From contig JASAND010017739.1 of NCBI GenBank assembly GCA_030248195.1, positions 1 to 64,000 on the forward strand: a DNA stretch of 64,000 nucleotides, in the 5' to 3' direction. The notes beneath the pieces are model-generated. The model was not told the DNA's origin and searched no databases. It worked only from the letters and a program-made list of their open reading frames with translations. How positions within the stretch are numbered: position 1 is the first letter of the stretch; each line of letters opens with the position of its first letter. The stretch comes from Trissonchulus latispiculum (taxonomy: Eukaryota; Nematoda; Enoplea; Enoplida; Ironidae). The position numbers and the translations under genes are program-made. Below, one piece after another: positions 50,756 to 64,000 of this stretch.

Positions 50756-52160
50756 TAGTCAAGCGGGAAAAAACCCACTTGCCAAAGCAGGAAAAAACCC
50801 ACCTCTAGTGTGGGCTTACCGGTATGAGCTATATATATAGGATTTTAATAGCCTAATGAATAGCATAATAATAATAGCCTAGCATAATAGCCTTCTTGAA
50901 TAGCATCCAAAATAACCCTGGAGGGTGTATTATTGTCGCACCCGCTGCTTCCCTGCAAATTTTTTGGGACTTAGAAATTTTCGAAAATTTTGGTCCGTCC
51001 AAGTGCCGAAATTTGGCAAACTTTGCCTGGCCGGCCACCCTGAACTACTGGAAAGACTTAGACTAAAGCGGGTTGTATGTATGTGTAGAGCATCTGTTGC
51101 GCATCATAATGACATATGCCACACCACTAGCGTAGCCAGAAACAAATTTCGGAGGGGGGCAGGTCAAAAATGCTCTAAAATTTCTACCGCAACTAAACCA
51201 CTGGAGGCAAATTTCAAACAAAATTTAGGACTTTTTGGAATATTTTCGCGGAAAAGTAGCGCCGCAGGCGAAAATTTTTCGAAATATTTATTCATTGCTG
51301 CTATTCATTAAAATTTATTCTTTTCCCTCGTTTTCGGGGGGGGGCATGCCCCCCTCGCCCCCCCCTGGCTACGCGCCTGTGCCACACTGCTCTAACCCCT
51401 CCGCTGTGACCTGGAGTTGGCAGGAAAAAACCCACTTTTTAATATTGAATATTTTTCTAAGCATTAGCAGGAAAGGTCAAACTAATATATACATACATTT
51501 GTTTAACGGAGCCTATAGATTAAATTGCTATAGGTTTTACCTGGGTTCGTTCTGTTATGGATGGTCCAGGGGGTCTAAATCGGACATGGCGCCATTTTAA
51601 GCCAAAATTTCAAATTTGGCCAAAAACGCTTATTTTTGCCTAAAATGGGTCTAGTTTGGTTCTAAATACAGAAAAAACACGTTTTCTACACGGTAGGACG
51701 CCTAAACTGCCGAAAATTAACAATTTTTAAAAATTTCCAAAATTTGTGTACCTATGTTTATGTATATTATGTGTTAAACATATATACCAAATTTTCAAAG
51801 GTCACTATGACCTCGATTTTTCAGCAAAAACTTCTATATATATTATTAAATATATATATATATATATTATACTAAAAATACATAGTTATACTAAAAACAA
51901 CCCGCTCTTTCATTTGGAACGGTTAGAAATGCTCCTGGCAACTTGCCAAAAAAATTTCGGGGTGGGTTTTTTCCAGCAACTGGGTTTTTTCCGCCAGTTT
52001 GGAACAATTTTTCTCACTAACGGCGCACCATAGAGAGGTGTTCAGCTCATAAGAAAGCTTACGACTAGGCCTAGCCGCCTGTATAGTCACTATTTCAATA
52101 TCTCAAACCAGTAAAAAGTTCTGGCCAAAACTCTGAAAAGTGGGTTTTTTCCGCTTTACT
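50756..52160. mobile_element. Second copy of the TAGTCAA..CGGGAAAAA foldback family
   Basis: TAGTCAAGCGGGAAAAAACC at the left is inverted at the right (GGTTTTTTCCGCTTTACTA), with 'ggaaaaaaccca' and 'tgggttttttcc' phrases inside. It contains the nested poly-G/poly-C element at 51127-51376 and is itself flanked on the right by (TA)n and the MITE at 52170. Confidence 0.55.
51127..51376. mobile_element. Small MITE with ends AGCGTAGCCAG...CTGGCTACGC
   Basis: Inverted ends around an A+T-rich core and a right-hand poly-G/poly-C hairpin (GGGGGGGCATGCCCCCC). Same family style as 47046-48785. Confidence 0.6.
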
Positions 52161-52169
52161 ATATATATA

Positions 52170-52533
52170 CTGGACTTATTCTAGGGATTTTTTCTTGGGG
52201 GGGGGCCCTCGGGGGGCGAGTCATTTTTGGGGGGGGGGCGAAAATTTTTCAAAATTTTTCTAAAAACACGCTAAAAATTGCGCTATTTTTATAGTAATCG
52301 CCAAAAATAAGCGGATTTAGTGCTTAAATAGGCAAAAATCGACTAAAAATCTCCGGCGAAGCCGGAAAATTTTTGAAAATTTGGCCTGCTCAGCGATTTT
52401 TTCAGGGCAAAAGTTGGTACCAAAAGGGGCACCCACTTTTTTGGGGGGGGGGCGATTTTTTGGGGGGAACTATATTTGTGGGGGGGGAGGGGTTTTATGG
52501 GGGGCCCCCCCCCCCCCCCAGTAGAATAAACCC

Positions 52534-52535
<2 letters not shown>
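52170..52535. mobile_element. Poly-G-rich MITE with TIR TGG(G/A)CTTATTCTA, copy 2
   Basis: Ends CTGGACTTATTCTAGGG and TAGAATAAACCCAG; the interior matches 13864-14257 in order (TTTTTTCTTGGGGGG, GGCGAAGCCGGAAAA, GGTACCAAAAGGGGC, CCCACTTTTTTGGGGGG). It is flanked by (TA)n on both sides. Confidence 0.65.
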
Positions 52536-52579
<44 letters not shown>

Positions 52580-52583
<4 letters not shown>

Positions 52584-53084
52584 GTGGCGTAGATAGGTCT
52601 TTGATTCGGGGTGGGCGGATCTTTGGCAAGTCGGGGGGGGGGGTCTGGGGACCGAACCCACCCCCATCACAAAATTTTTTACCGTGGCCAACAATCGTAA
52701 CTTTCAATATTTTTAAAAATAAACTTGAGTTTTTCAGATTGTCACCAAAAACGGCTACAGAAGCTTTAATTCTTAATTTGAGAAATTTTCTCAGATTTTC
52801 ACTAGAAACAGCTTAATTATTTTATAAAGCTTTTTTCAGATTTTGCTAGATTTTGCTTATTCAGAACTGCTAGCTTTTAGAACTGCTAGAACTGCTAGAA
52901 CTTTAACTTTTTGAAAAATTAAAGGGTCAAAACCTATTTTCCAGACAACTTTTCCCGACAAAACTGGCGCAACATGCAAAGCTCGCGCTGCGCGCGAGCT
53001 TAAAAATTTTTCCACTGGCAAAATTTCCAGGGGGGCAAACAAGCTTCGGGGGGGGGGGGGGCGCCCGCCCGGGCTCTCTCTACG

Positions 53085-53160
<76 letters not shown>
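52580..53160. mobile_element. GGCGTAGA-ended poly-G element followed by (TA)n
   Basis: GTGGCGTAGATAGG near 52580 and CTCTACGCCTATA near 53078-53090 form short inverted ends. The body is non-coding with long G runs. A (TA)n tract of about 70 bp follows to 53160. Confidence 0.45.
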
Positions 53161-53164
<4 letters not shown>

Positions 53165-53165
<1 letters not shown>

Positions 53166-54430
53166 TGGAAAACAGGTTGAAGGGGGGCCGAACGCCCACC
53201 GGGTTGAAGGGGAGTCGTCGCGCAGCGTGGAGTTGGGAAAATTTAAAAACTCAATTGTTTCTGCATCAGAAAACGTTGCCAAAGGGTATTTTGGAAAACA
53301 GGACGAAGGTGTATGGGGGGGGGGGGTCGTCGCCGTGGGGGGGGGGGGGGGACGGCGCAGGGGTAGAAAATGGGGGAATTTGAAATACGCAATTGTTTCT
53401 GCATCAAAAAACGTTTCCAAATGGTATTTTGGAAAACAGGAACGCCAACCGGGGGGGGGGGGGTCGTCGCGCTGAGTGGAGTTGGGAAAATTTAAAAAAC
53501 GCAATTGCTTCTGCATCAGAAAAAGTTTCCAAAGGGTATTTTGGGAAACAGGATGCATGTGTATGGGGGGAATTTGGAATACACAATTGTTTCTGCATCA
53601 AAAAAACGTTTCCAAATGGTTTTGGAAAACAGGTTGAAGGGGGGCCGAACGCCAATAGGGGGTCGTCGCGCTGCGTGGGGTTGTGAAAGTTTGAAAGAAC
53701 ATTGTTTCTGCATCAAAAAACGTTTCCAAAGCGTATTTTGGCAAGCAGCTTGAAGGGGGGCGGCCGAAAGCCCACAGGGGGGGGTCTTCGCGCTGCGTGG
53801 AGTTGGGAAAGTTTAAAAACTCAATTGTTTCTGCATCAGAAAACGTTGCCAAAGGGTATTTTGGAAAACAGGACGAAGGTGTATGGGGGGGGGGGTCGTC
53901 GCCGTAGGGGGGGGGGGTGTCGTCGCAGGCGTAGAATAAGGGGGAATTTGAAATACGCAATTGTTTCTGCATCAAAAAACGTTTCCAAATGGTATTTTGG
54001 AAAACAGGAACGCCAACCGGGGGGGGGATCGTCGCGCTGAGTGGAGTTGGGAAAATTTAAAAAACGCAATTGCTTCTGCATCAGAAAACGTTTCCAAAGG
54101 GTATTTTGGGAAACAGGATGCAGGTGTATGGGGGGAATTTGGAATACACAATTGTTTCTGCATCAAAAAACGTTTCCAAATGGTTTTGGAAAACAGGTTG
54201 AAGGGGGGGCGAACGCCAATAGGGGGTCGTCGCGCTGCGCGGGGTTGTGAAAGTTTGAAAGAACATTGTTTCTGCATCAAAAAACGTTTCCAAAGCGTAT
54301 TTTGGCAAGCAGCTTCAAGGGGGGCGGCCGAAAGCCCACAGGGGGGGGGGGTCGTCGCGCTGCGTGGAGTTGGAAAAATTTAAAAAACGCAATTGTTTCT
54401 GCATCAGAAAACGTTTCCAAAGGTATTTGG
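53165..54430 (+). repeat. Higher-order satellite, about 570-bp period made of monomers of about 100 bp
   Basis: Monomers share GGAGTTGGGAAAATTTAAAA, CAATTGTTTCTGCATCA, GAAAACGTTTCCAAAGGG and TATTTTGGAAAACAGG, joined by poly-G stretches. Corresponding monomers recur at 53231, 53801 and 54366, i.e. about every 570 bp, showing a higher-order unit of five to six monomers. Open frames exist on both strands but change frame at poly-G runs and are not genes. Confidence 0.85.
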
Positions 54431-55926
<1,496 letters not shown>

Positions 55927-56106
55927 TAAACTTTATGAAACCTGTCCGTTTGATTTTTTTTGGCTGCATTTTCAATGGCACATGAAATCTCAAAAAAGGT
56001 ACCTAGATCGGATTTTTTGATTTATATATACTAGCTAAAAAGAGTTGAATTTTACACCGTAAGTGTCAGAATAGCGCTACGACAATTTTTGAGACCTGTG
56101 AGCATG

Positions 56107-56276
56107 GGCGCACCCAGGGAAGGGGTTTTGGGGGTTCCGACCCCTCCCTTTTTGTCCGATTTACCCCCACGATTTTGGGGAGAAAGCAAAAACTGAGCTA
56201 TTTTCAGTGCATAAAACTAAAAAATGGGAAACTTCAGGTTCGACCCCTCCCTTTTCAAAATCCTGGGTGCGCCCCT
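56107..56276. mobile_element. 170-bp MITE with ends GGGCGCACCCAGG...CCTGGGTGCGCCC
   Basis: Perfect 13-bp inverted ends; non-coding interior with GACCCCTCCC repeated near both ends. Related to 48196-48462. Confidence 0.7.
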
Positions 56277-56807
56277 GCCTGTGAGGGGTGGGTTTTTCCA
56301 CCGCTACTTTTTGCATTATACCGGCCTAACGGTACAACCTAGAGAAGTGCAAATGGGCTTAAAAGATATATAGATGGTATAGATATAAAGTTCTCATCTA
56401 GGCCATATATATAAAGAAAAGTTCCAGCCAAAATCCGAAAATGCGGGGTCTTCCCCCATGGCTATACCGACAAGTGGAGGGGAACCGAAAAGTGGGTCTG
56501 GGTTTCTCTGGGTCAAAAAAGAGGTGGGGGTGGATGTGGGGAGGGAGAATAAAATGGGCCGAAAATGTTAAAAATGCCTTCATAAAAATATCGTGTTTTC
56601 TACGTATATATATATAATACATACACTGCTACAACTAAACTCGAAAGTGCTCATAAGTCAAGTTCTTGTACCAAAATGGACTATTTTTGACCAAAACAAT
56701 CTGGCGACACCGGAAAAATTTTGACCAAAAATTTTATACCAACAACTTATTTTCAAAATTCCAAAATTTTGATCAGATCAGAAACTTTATCAGATAAACG
56801 ACATACG

Positions 56808-56865
<58 letters not shown>

Positions 56866-56869
56866 CCAT

Positions 56870-57155
56870 TAACGGAATATCCCCAACGCGTTAACGGAAT
56901 GTCCTCCACCCGTTAACGGAATGTCACAGTAGACTTACTCATTAGCTGTGCGGAAGTTAAAAACCTGCAAAGGACTGCAAATGGGAGCTGAAGCAACTTG
57001 TACAGATGGACATAGAAAAGAGTTTTCTGTTCACAATAGTGCTTATAAGCTTGCTAAACCTCCCGGTTACGTCAAAGAAGTGTTTGCGTCCGTGGACATT
57101 CCGTCAACGGATAGTCCATCGGCGGACATTCCGTCAACGGAATGTCCACCACCTT
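56870..57155. repeat. Cluster of TTAACGGAATGTCC / GGACATTCCGTCAA units
   Basis: Three direct GTTAACGGAAT(A/G)TC units (56871-56930) face inverted units GGACATTCCGTCAACGG (57095-57148) across about 160 bp. The same words recur around 59165-59330. Confidence 0.6.
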
Positions 57156-57361
57156 AATGAAGGAACTTGAATGAAAACAGTTTAATCTACAAGTCAGAAA
57201 TATGGGGGCCGTATCAATAGCTAACAAGGCCAAATATAGCCAATACGCTTTAAACCTAAATAACAAAGTAGCTATATATATATATACGTATATATATGTA
57301 TGTACGTATGTATTTTCCGTTCCTTGAGGTGAATTCATCTTCAGCAAAATTGCACAGAAAC

Positions 57362-57396
<35 letters not shown>

Positions 57397-57479
57397 ACAT
57401 AAATATTGTAAATATATATAATTATAATTGCTTAAATATGTATATACACATATATATATATATATTATAAGCTCATTAA

Positions 57480-58364
57480 CAGTCACTTAGAGTTACTAAA
57501 AATAGATAAAACCGGTCTAAATGCAAGAAAACGTTTTAGCGTTTGACCAAAAAATCCGATTTTTACCGCTCCTCGCCCCCTCACCTCTAGGGGGGGGGTT
57601 GGGCCATTTCGTTTTAGAGTCGGGTCCCACCCCCTGACCCACCTATATATGCTTTTTGCTTTTGTAATTTATATATATACGTATGTATTGCAATTTTAGG
57701 CTTTTTCCGCCTTTGGAAAAAAATGAGGTGTGTGCGCGCCCTCAGAAACCCCAAAACTTTCAAACTTTTTCAAATAAACGCTATTTTAAACCATTTTAAG
57801 CGATGTTTGCAGTTTTAGGCCTTATTAAACACACATTTCGTAAAAAATTTAAATTATGGCGGAAGGGTAGCCTAAAATCAGGATCAACGGGCTCCCTACA
57901 TAGTCCGTGTCAGTTTCACCGTAAAGTTTGGAGGAGGGTAAATTGTGGAAATTTGTTGGGTGACCCCTTAAATAAAATGGGGTACCCCCGGCCCGGCCCC
58001 CACCGCAATAGGTGTAACGGAGATTTGGGGTTTCGCCCCAACTTTTGGGGGGGGGCTCTGGAGACCCTCCCAACCCTCCCCCAACCCAAACAATCAATTT
58101 TTATGCCAAAAATAGCATTTTCAGCCGTTTCTAATGCCAATGAACATTCAACTATTTAGTGATTTTGACATTAGACATGGTTTTTAAACTCGAAAACTTG
58201 ATTTCCACCATGTTTCCATTCCATGTCCAAAATAAGGTCAATAATGAGTCAGAAACTCCATAATACAGTTAAAAACGTGTATTTCTCGCAATATATGTAT
58301 AAGAAAAACCTGCCAAAAGCCAAAAATGTGGATATCTTTGAAATGTTTTGCCAGATGCAAGCTT
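57480..58364. other. Intergenic DNA with poly-G/C repeats, no gene recognised
   Basis: Open frames across 57800-58160 read through poly-G stretches and lack protein character. Confidence 0.35.
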
Positions 58365-59063
58365 AAACTAACTGCCTAGCTCTTGACGGCAGTCGTCAAG
58401 TTGGTGAGGTGTTCCAACACCAACACCCTCCCCCTCCCGCAGCCCAATCCAATGTTTCCGAAAAATACCCAATTTTTGGCCGTTTTTCGCGCCACTTGTG
58501 GGGGGGAATACCCCCCCCCAAAATGTTCTGGAGGGGTTGAGAAAGTGGCTGGGGCTGGCCAACCCCCCCCACCTTACACCTATGCCCACCATCCCACCCC
58601 CAAAAATTTGGACCTTAGAAAATCCATAAAATAGCGAAAAACACATAATTTTTTTACATTTTAACTCATTTTTTGACATAACAATACTTGTTTTTATCGT
58701 TGAAGGTGTTTTCACACAGTTTCACGGCATAATTTGAAAAACATTTTTGAAAAATTTTACAATTTTATGGCAAAATTTAGATTTTAGGGGTTGTTGTAGG
58801 GGTAGCCGAAAGTTGTGGAGGCTGAGTAAAAATGTTGCGGAAGCAAGGAGGGTCGAAAATTTTGGGGGTCAACCCCCTCCCCCCCGGCCCCCCCACACCC
58901 ACTGATGAAAGAATGCTCCTGAATGAGGCTGTTTTGATCATTTGAAAAATGTTTTTGGCTATTTGGCTTAAAATAACTGCCTAGCTCTTGACGGCAGTCG
59001 TCAAGTTGGTGAAGTGTTCCAACAGCACCATCCTCCCCCTCCTGCACCCCAATCCAATGTTCC
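58365..59063 (+). repeat. Direct repeat of about 92 bp at 58365-58457 and 58970-59063
   Basis: Both contain AACTGCCTAGCTCTTGACGG, CAGTCGTCAAGTTGGTGA and CCAATCCAATGTT in the same order. They may mark the ends of an element or two fragments of one repeat. Confidence 0.6.
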
Positions 59064-59164
59064 CCCCCCTTGAGAGCTACGAATAAATGTGACGAAGATT
59101 TATGCTTAGGGATAGCGGCAAGATCAAAGAAGTGCGCCAGCTGCACTTTAGGTATAATTTTGGA

Positions 59165-59330
59165 ACATTTAGTGGTTTTTGGGGCTGTGGACATTTTTGT
59201 GACTTTCCGTTAATAAACAACGGAAAGTCACAAAAATGTCCGGACATTACGTAGGTGTGAAAAATTTGCATACGGACATTTTTGTGACATTACGTGCTTC
59301 GTCAACGGAATGTCCGGACATTACGTTGGG
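59165..59330. repeat. Perfect hairpin and GGACATT repeats
   Basis: ACATTTTTGTGACTTTCCGTT (59190) is followed after TAATAAAC-like loop bases by its exact inverse, giving a stem of more than 20 bp. Further GGACATTTTTGTGACATTAC and GGAATGTCCGGACATT words follow. Confidence 0.7.
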
Positions 59331-59863
59331 ACAGATCGCCGCACCCGTGACTTTTTCATGCGGTCGATGAAACTTTATTTGAAAGACGCATTAAGTAGCA
59401 AAACTTGGCGAAGTGCAATTGCCGAAGCGTACTGGCTTCTCCAAAAGGCAATATACACACTTCGTTGAGTCGGAAATGGAGGAGTTAGGGTTTTGCCAAA
59501 GTGCAAGTATTGGCGGTATCACTGAGGCGTCCTGGCTTCTGTAAAGGTGTACGGTTAATACTTGACTGGCAACCTAATTCTTTCAGTTTAGAAACGTTCT
59601 GTTTGTTTTGTAAAGAAATCTCTGTTTTTGTTGCGAATTGAAAGCTTGAAACTGGAAAAGCTCAAAGTGCTCCCTACGTTTATTGTTCCACGTTTTGCAG
59701 TAGCTCTATAATTTTGGTTCACATATTTCTTGTATTTATTTATTATTGTTTATTATTATTTATTATTATTGTATTTATTACTGTATTTTCTTGTTGTAAT
59801 GCTTGGTTATTTTTATATTTTGCTTTGTATTTATCGGCTTATTTTTGTTAAGGGGGGAGGAAT

Positions 59864-60042
59864 TGTAGCGTAAAAGACCTAAGAAACTAGGAAAAAGAGT
59901 TTAGACTTTTCTGGAGTTGTGATCACATACTGCGTACTACTACTACTACTGCCACACTATTGTGATCATCTTGTTGTTTGCTAGCTTATGCCCAATAAAA
60001 GTGTTTGCATTGGAACATCGTTAGATTAACTGCAGCATTCAA
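59864..60042 (+). mobile_element. Probable 3' LTR fragment of a Gypsy-type retrotransposon
   Basis: A polypurine tract (AAGGGGGGAGGAA) is followed by TGTAGCGT, the usual Ty3/Gypsy arrangement of tract and LTR start. A polyadenylation signal AATAAA lies at 59994. The LTR end is uncertain (a CA near 60040). No gag or pol sequence was recognised to the left, and no partner LTR was found. Confidence 0.45.
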
Positions 60043-63000
60043 CGACGGAAGAGGCACTGCAAAAACGTTTTGGTACTTTTTTTGAAAACTTCAGCAATTT
60101 GGGTGAATTTCCCTATTTCGGGAACACAATTCAACACTGTTAGGTAAAGTATGTGGGTTAGAAGGTAAAGGTAATTAAATAAAAGTTAATTTTACACTAT
60201 TGGCAATTAAATAAAAGTTAATTTTACACTATTGGCATTTTTTAATAAATTTAATGGCATAGTAATCATATAGCATTCGAAAAATTTTGCGGGTATCAGT
60301 CGGCTGCGGGCCGCGGGCCGCGGGGCGGGGCGGGTACCAGCTTGCGGGTAGCCGGGCGGGGCGGGTCGCCAAAAAGGTCTCGCTTCCAACTCTGCGCAGC
60401 CAAAATATGCATCCGTGTGGAATGCTGACAATTGAGAACGGCGAGGAGACTGTAACTTCTCCCGCTTATATTATCTCAGCCTAATTTGCATAAGCGAACT
60501 TCTACAAAAAAGGTTCCTGTACTAACCCTGTGTAGAAGAGAACTCTTCGATGGGCTGCAACAGAGAAAACACACTCTAAACACAACGAAATCTCATTTCA
60601 TATATTCCTGCTCCAGCAGGAATAAAGAATTACAAACAATTAAATTAATGTAGTTAGTTATAGTTATATATGTGCAATTAATAATCTAGTAATGTCTACT
60701 GGCCTGTGTGTTAAGTTGTTATTAATCATGGTATACAGTTGCCATTCTAGCTGTACGCTAGCCATTTAAACTTGTCTCCAGATATCCATCCTTGGGGACA
60801 ATCCACAGCACGTTTTAAGCTTTTGCAAAACTGCTGTTTTGAAACAAATACTAATAAATAAACAACAAAACTAGACTCTGTTGTTATATGTATGATACAT
60901 AATAAGTGTTCTACTTCTAATAAACAAAATTTGCAAACAATTTTCAACGCAATTTAGTAGCACAACAAACGACTGGGACCGCCGCAAGACCGATTCGAGT
61001 ATTGTCGAAACTACAAACTAGATTTGCAGCGAGTTTTAGCTCCGATTGACATCACTCTTGACTACTGGACAAGATGCTTACAAATCTTGTTTCAAAATCA
61101 GTTTTCCCAAGACATGAAGTCGTGTAGTCCTTAATAGTTAAAGCAAATATATTCACTTTTAGCCCATGGCAGTTTTACTTTAAAACTTAATCAATTTTTC
61201 GGCACCACCTACAGTTAGTGAGCCCGATCATGTCTACTCCAGAGATGGATGCCAGACGCGTGAAGTTGCGGGATGGGACGGAACTTGACGACAACCTTCG
61301 TCCCGCGAGATCTCGCGGGATGAAAAAATCATTAGATTGTCTTCAAAATTAGGTAAATTTTAAGAAAATTACAAAACATTTTTCAAAACAACAATACCGT
61401 CACACTTCAAAGTGTTAAATAAAATTTAATCTTGAGGTGCTGATTAGCGTATCTTTAGAATTGAAGTGTAATTTGGAAATTACAACTATCTGTGTTAGAC
61501 CGGCTGTCACAGTGCAGACAACTGCAGGTTGTTAGCTTGAAATGGAAAAATCCTTTCTAAGACCTACCGTTGTAAAAGTCGAACACCGGTAAAAATTTAA
61601 TAAAGTAAACTTAGTAATCTTTATCACACAACGATAATATAGGTAATGGCACAATGGCACACTAGTAACAGAATAATTGGATAAATTAACGAAATGACTC
61701 ATTCGTAGAAACCGAAGTACGTGCGCAGTAGCGACGACGACGACGATTTTGCATCAATGGCTGTTTGAATCGCAGACAGAAAGTAGTTCTTCACAGGGCA
61801 TGTGGGTAAAACGTGGACAGACCGGATACGGAAAGAGAATTTTGCATCCAAATGAGATGTGTTTTTGAGCTGAAAGTTAGACAAAAAGAATTTCCAAAAG
61901 AAGAAAAGAATTAGAAATATTTTGAAAATAATACGAGGATTGTTGTCAACAGGGAAAGTAGAGCAGGTTGGAAACAATCGGCAATAGGATCTCAAGATAG
62001 AATATTTGAAAACATACAAGCTAGGTACCCAGGATCGAGGAATTTTGCTCCAATGAAGGAGAATGCTCATTCTGGTTTCGACGGTTCGGGAAGCAACTTG
62101 GATTTGCAATCCAAATACCCTACATACCTACGTTGCACCCAAGATTTACCTAGCAATTACAAGGTTCTGCATATTCCACACAGATTTTGCACAACATATA
62201 ATTTAAAATACAAGACTTTGACCAACCTTCTTCTTCGGCTTTCCTGTTATAGTGTTGTTTCGGCGTGTATGTCCAGTTCTCTGCTGTACTTCCACTTGCT
62301 AGAGCAGCTACACCAATACCATTCTAAACAATGGAAAACTTAGTTTACTGGCTATAAGCAACAACAAATGAACAAGAAGACCCCTAGAAAGGTAGTATTT
62401 CACTGTACAAATAGCATCCCTCATTCAACAATTCAGGAGTTGCGAAAATGAAGTTTAAATAATTTCCTACACGGAAACTGTTTTTCCATCGCTTTGCTTG
62501 TCCTCTAGGAACAACTTCAATACTGCAAGCTCACATTTTAGTGCTTGCCTATATTTCACAGCGCGTAATTTAACACCATCGTTTCTGCTGACGTTACAAT
62601 GAAAATGAATGTATCTGTTTAAAAATTGATTTGCATAATTATTCCTGCAACAATTGCGTGATCTTAAACTCAACCGGAGGGAATAAAGTTGTAAAACTGT
62701 TGCAGAAAATCACGTCACATCCCCCCTTTTACAAAATGTTAGAATTTTGAACTGCAGTACTTACTAGAATATAAATCTTTAAAAATCAAGACACGGATAC
62801 AAACTAAAAAGTGAAGCGCAGGTTTTTATAGAACTCCCCTCCCAAGCAAAAACAGCCAGGTTTATGCTAAAACAGCCAGCCAACAACTAGGACAACGGGT
62901 CCCTGCTTCTCTGCAAGTTGCTAATTAAAATTTTTGCATAGAGTTGAGGCTATGTTCGCAAGACTTACTACATTTTAATAGCAAAAGAAGAATGTATTGC

Positions 63001-63329
63001 ATAGCTATCGTATGAAACAAAACTAATTCCGAATGTACAGAAAGATTACATTAAACATAGTAAAGAATGCAATTTAACGTAAAGATCACTGCGTCTCAGC
63101 AAGCAACATACCAGATCAATAAAGGCGCTCATCCACGGAGTTATTGCCTTCATATAGGGGTTGTAATCACACACTGTTACTGCAGGAAATGGCGGGTTTT
63201 TCTCAAGCTATTGGAAAATTTTCAACAAGCTCATAAGTTGACCTTCTACATAGGTTACAAAAATCAAACAGTTGCGGGCAGCAAACAGCTTAATTAATTT
63301 TAACCGACCAAAACTGTGCAAGGAAAGAC
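60043..63329. other. Intergenic DNA, no gene recognised
   Basis: A G+C-rich simple repeat (GCGGGCCGCGGGGCGGGGCG) at about 60300-60370 resembles the ends of the hAT-like element at 31439 (it is followed by CCAACTCTG). The remaining open frames, including those at 61700-62340, carry no family signature that could be supported. Confidence 0.35.
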
Positions 63330-63337
63330 AGTCCAAA

Positions 63338-63418
63338 TAGGCCGAGAAGCCGAGTGGTCTAGGACTCCCTGCACTGATCTGACAGTCGGGGGTTCGGGTT
63401 CGAGTCCCAACGGTCAGA
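63338..63418 (+). repeat. tRNA-derived SINE-like sequence or tRNA pseudogene (Leu/Ser type)
   Basis: An A-box-like AAGCCGAGTGGTCTAGG (63348) and a perfect B box GGGTTCGAGTCCC (63396) are spaced as in class II tRNAs. The candidate acceptor stem strands (GGCCGAG and CGGTCAG) do not pair, so a functional tRNA is unlikely. The following about 250 bp may be the SINE body. Confidence 0.55.
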
Positions 63419-64000
63419 AAGCTTTCTCAAATCCCCTTGAGCAATGTACTAAGCCTATAGCAAGCCAACTCAGCAATTTATCCCTAATTGTTCGGTTAAT
63501 GTGTACCGCTTATGTGAAAAGGTAATACGAGACCGTGTAGGGCATGTGCCTAGAAGAGCTGGCCCCTCATCCAGCCTGGTAGTAATGATTTCTCCTGCCT
63601 CGAGGGTTGTGTATCAGTGAATCGGCACCGGCACCCTAGACCCTGGCACGAGTAGACAATTCCTTCCGACCGTTAAGGCGTAGTCCGGAGAATATAGTAA
63701 TATACAGTTAAACGCACTTTGACATCTGAACGATCTGCTGAACCAAACATTGTTATCCTCCTACCGCGTAGAGTCTATTATACTTTATTGGTTTTTATTA
63801 TTACCAATATTACGATTACGAGAAATAATGTTTCTTAAAAAGTGCATACTTACGTTATATAACAGTACCAAGAGTATTCTATTATTTACTCTTGCTATTA
63901 CCTTTATATAAACTTTCTTTTCCTTATTTTATTTAAAAATTTTGAGCTCTTCGATTTGCACATTAAAGAAGCATATAGCTAAAACTTAAGTGCATGATTT
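63419..64000. other. 3' flank of the tRNA-like sequence, nothing further recognised
   Basis: Mostly unique-looking, A+T-rich DNA towards the window end. Confidence 0.3.

Noticed and set aside
53154..54383. Multiple overlapping ORFs on both strands with recurring peptides
   Set aside because: They arise from the satellite monomers and break at poly-G runs.
61690..62345. Possible host exons on either strand
   Set aside because: Open frames exist but no splice-bounded, family-like sequence could be supported.
63338..63418. Functional tRNA gene
   Set aside because: The A and B boxes are good but the acceptor stem strands do not pair.

Overview
The window is animal nuclear DNA, probably from an invertebrate. 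It is intron-rich and A+T-rich, and crowded with small inverted-repeat transposons, poly-G/poly-C runs and (TA)n tracts. Two ordinary host genes are recognisable. One is the 3' end of a mitochondrial [2Fe-2S] ferredoxin of the FDX1/adrenodoxin type (+ strand, exons 3497-3629 and 6704-6806). The other is a long coiled-coil protein gene on the - strand, with about ten exons between 50410 and about 37174. The species cannot be named from the sequence.

The centrepiece is a Maverick/Polinton (polintovirus-like) element at 17405-30610, 13.2 kb. It has AG...CT termini, inverted repeats of about 1.9-2.0 kb and a perfect 6-bp target duplication CATAGC on both sides. From left to right it carries: a left terminal repeat with a 25-bp tandem array and a spliced C2H2 zinc-finger gene; a death-fold-like ORF; a - strand gene with a clear two-repeat TATA-binding-protein fold; a small secreted cysteine protein; a basic/acidic small protein; the packaging ATPase; a pX-like membrane-active protein; a conserved Polinton protein; a retroviral-type integrase with chromodomain (frameshifted); two tandem paralogous minor-capsid-like proteins; a second pX/pVI-like protein without an ATG; the double-jelly-roll major capsid protein; an adenain-type protease; a second secreted cysteine protein sharing the pattern of the first; and the right terminal repeat with the second zinc-finger gene.

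The morphogenesis module (ATPase, capsid proteins, protease) and the integrase are present. The protein-primed DNA polymerase B that normally defines Polintons is absent. What seems to remain is an N-terminal polymerase-like segment fused behind the zinc fingers in the right terminal repeat. It is broken by a 13-bp tandem duplication, and it is deleted from the left copy. The element also encodes what looks like its own TBP, and a death-fold cassette that looks like a 641-bp insertion relative to the other terminal repeat. This combination is the strongest candidate here for something undescribed.

Outside the Polinton the sequence is mostly a palimpsest of non-autonomous DNA transposons: TA-flanked Tc1/mariner-like foldbacks, a TAA-flanked Harbinger-like element, a TTAA-flanked piggyBac-like element, and an 8-bp-TSD hAT-like element. 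There are also a 5'-truncated LINE with RNase H, an LTR fragment, a tRNA-derived SINE-like fragment, GAAACT-rich elements, an 11-copy 28-bp tandem repeat and a higher-order repeat of about 570 bp. All family assignments come from reading the sequence by eye; no searches were run.
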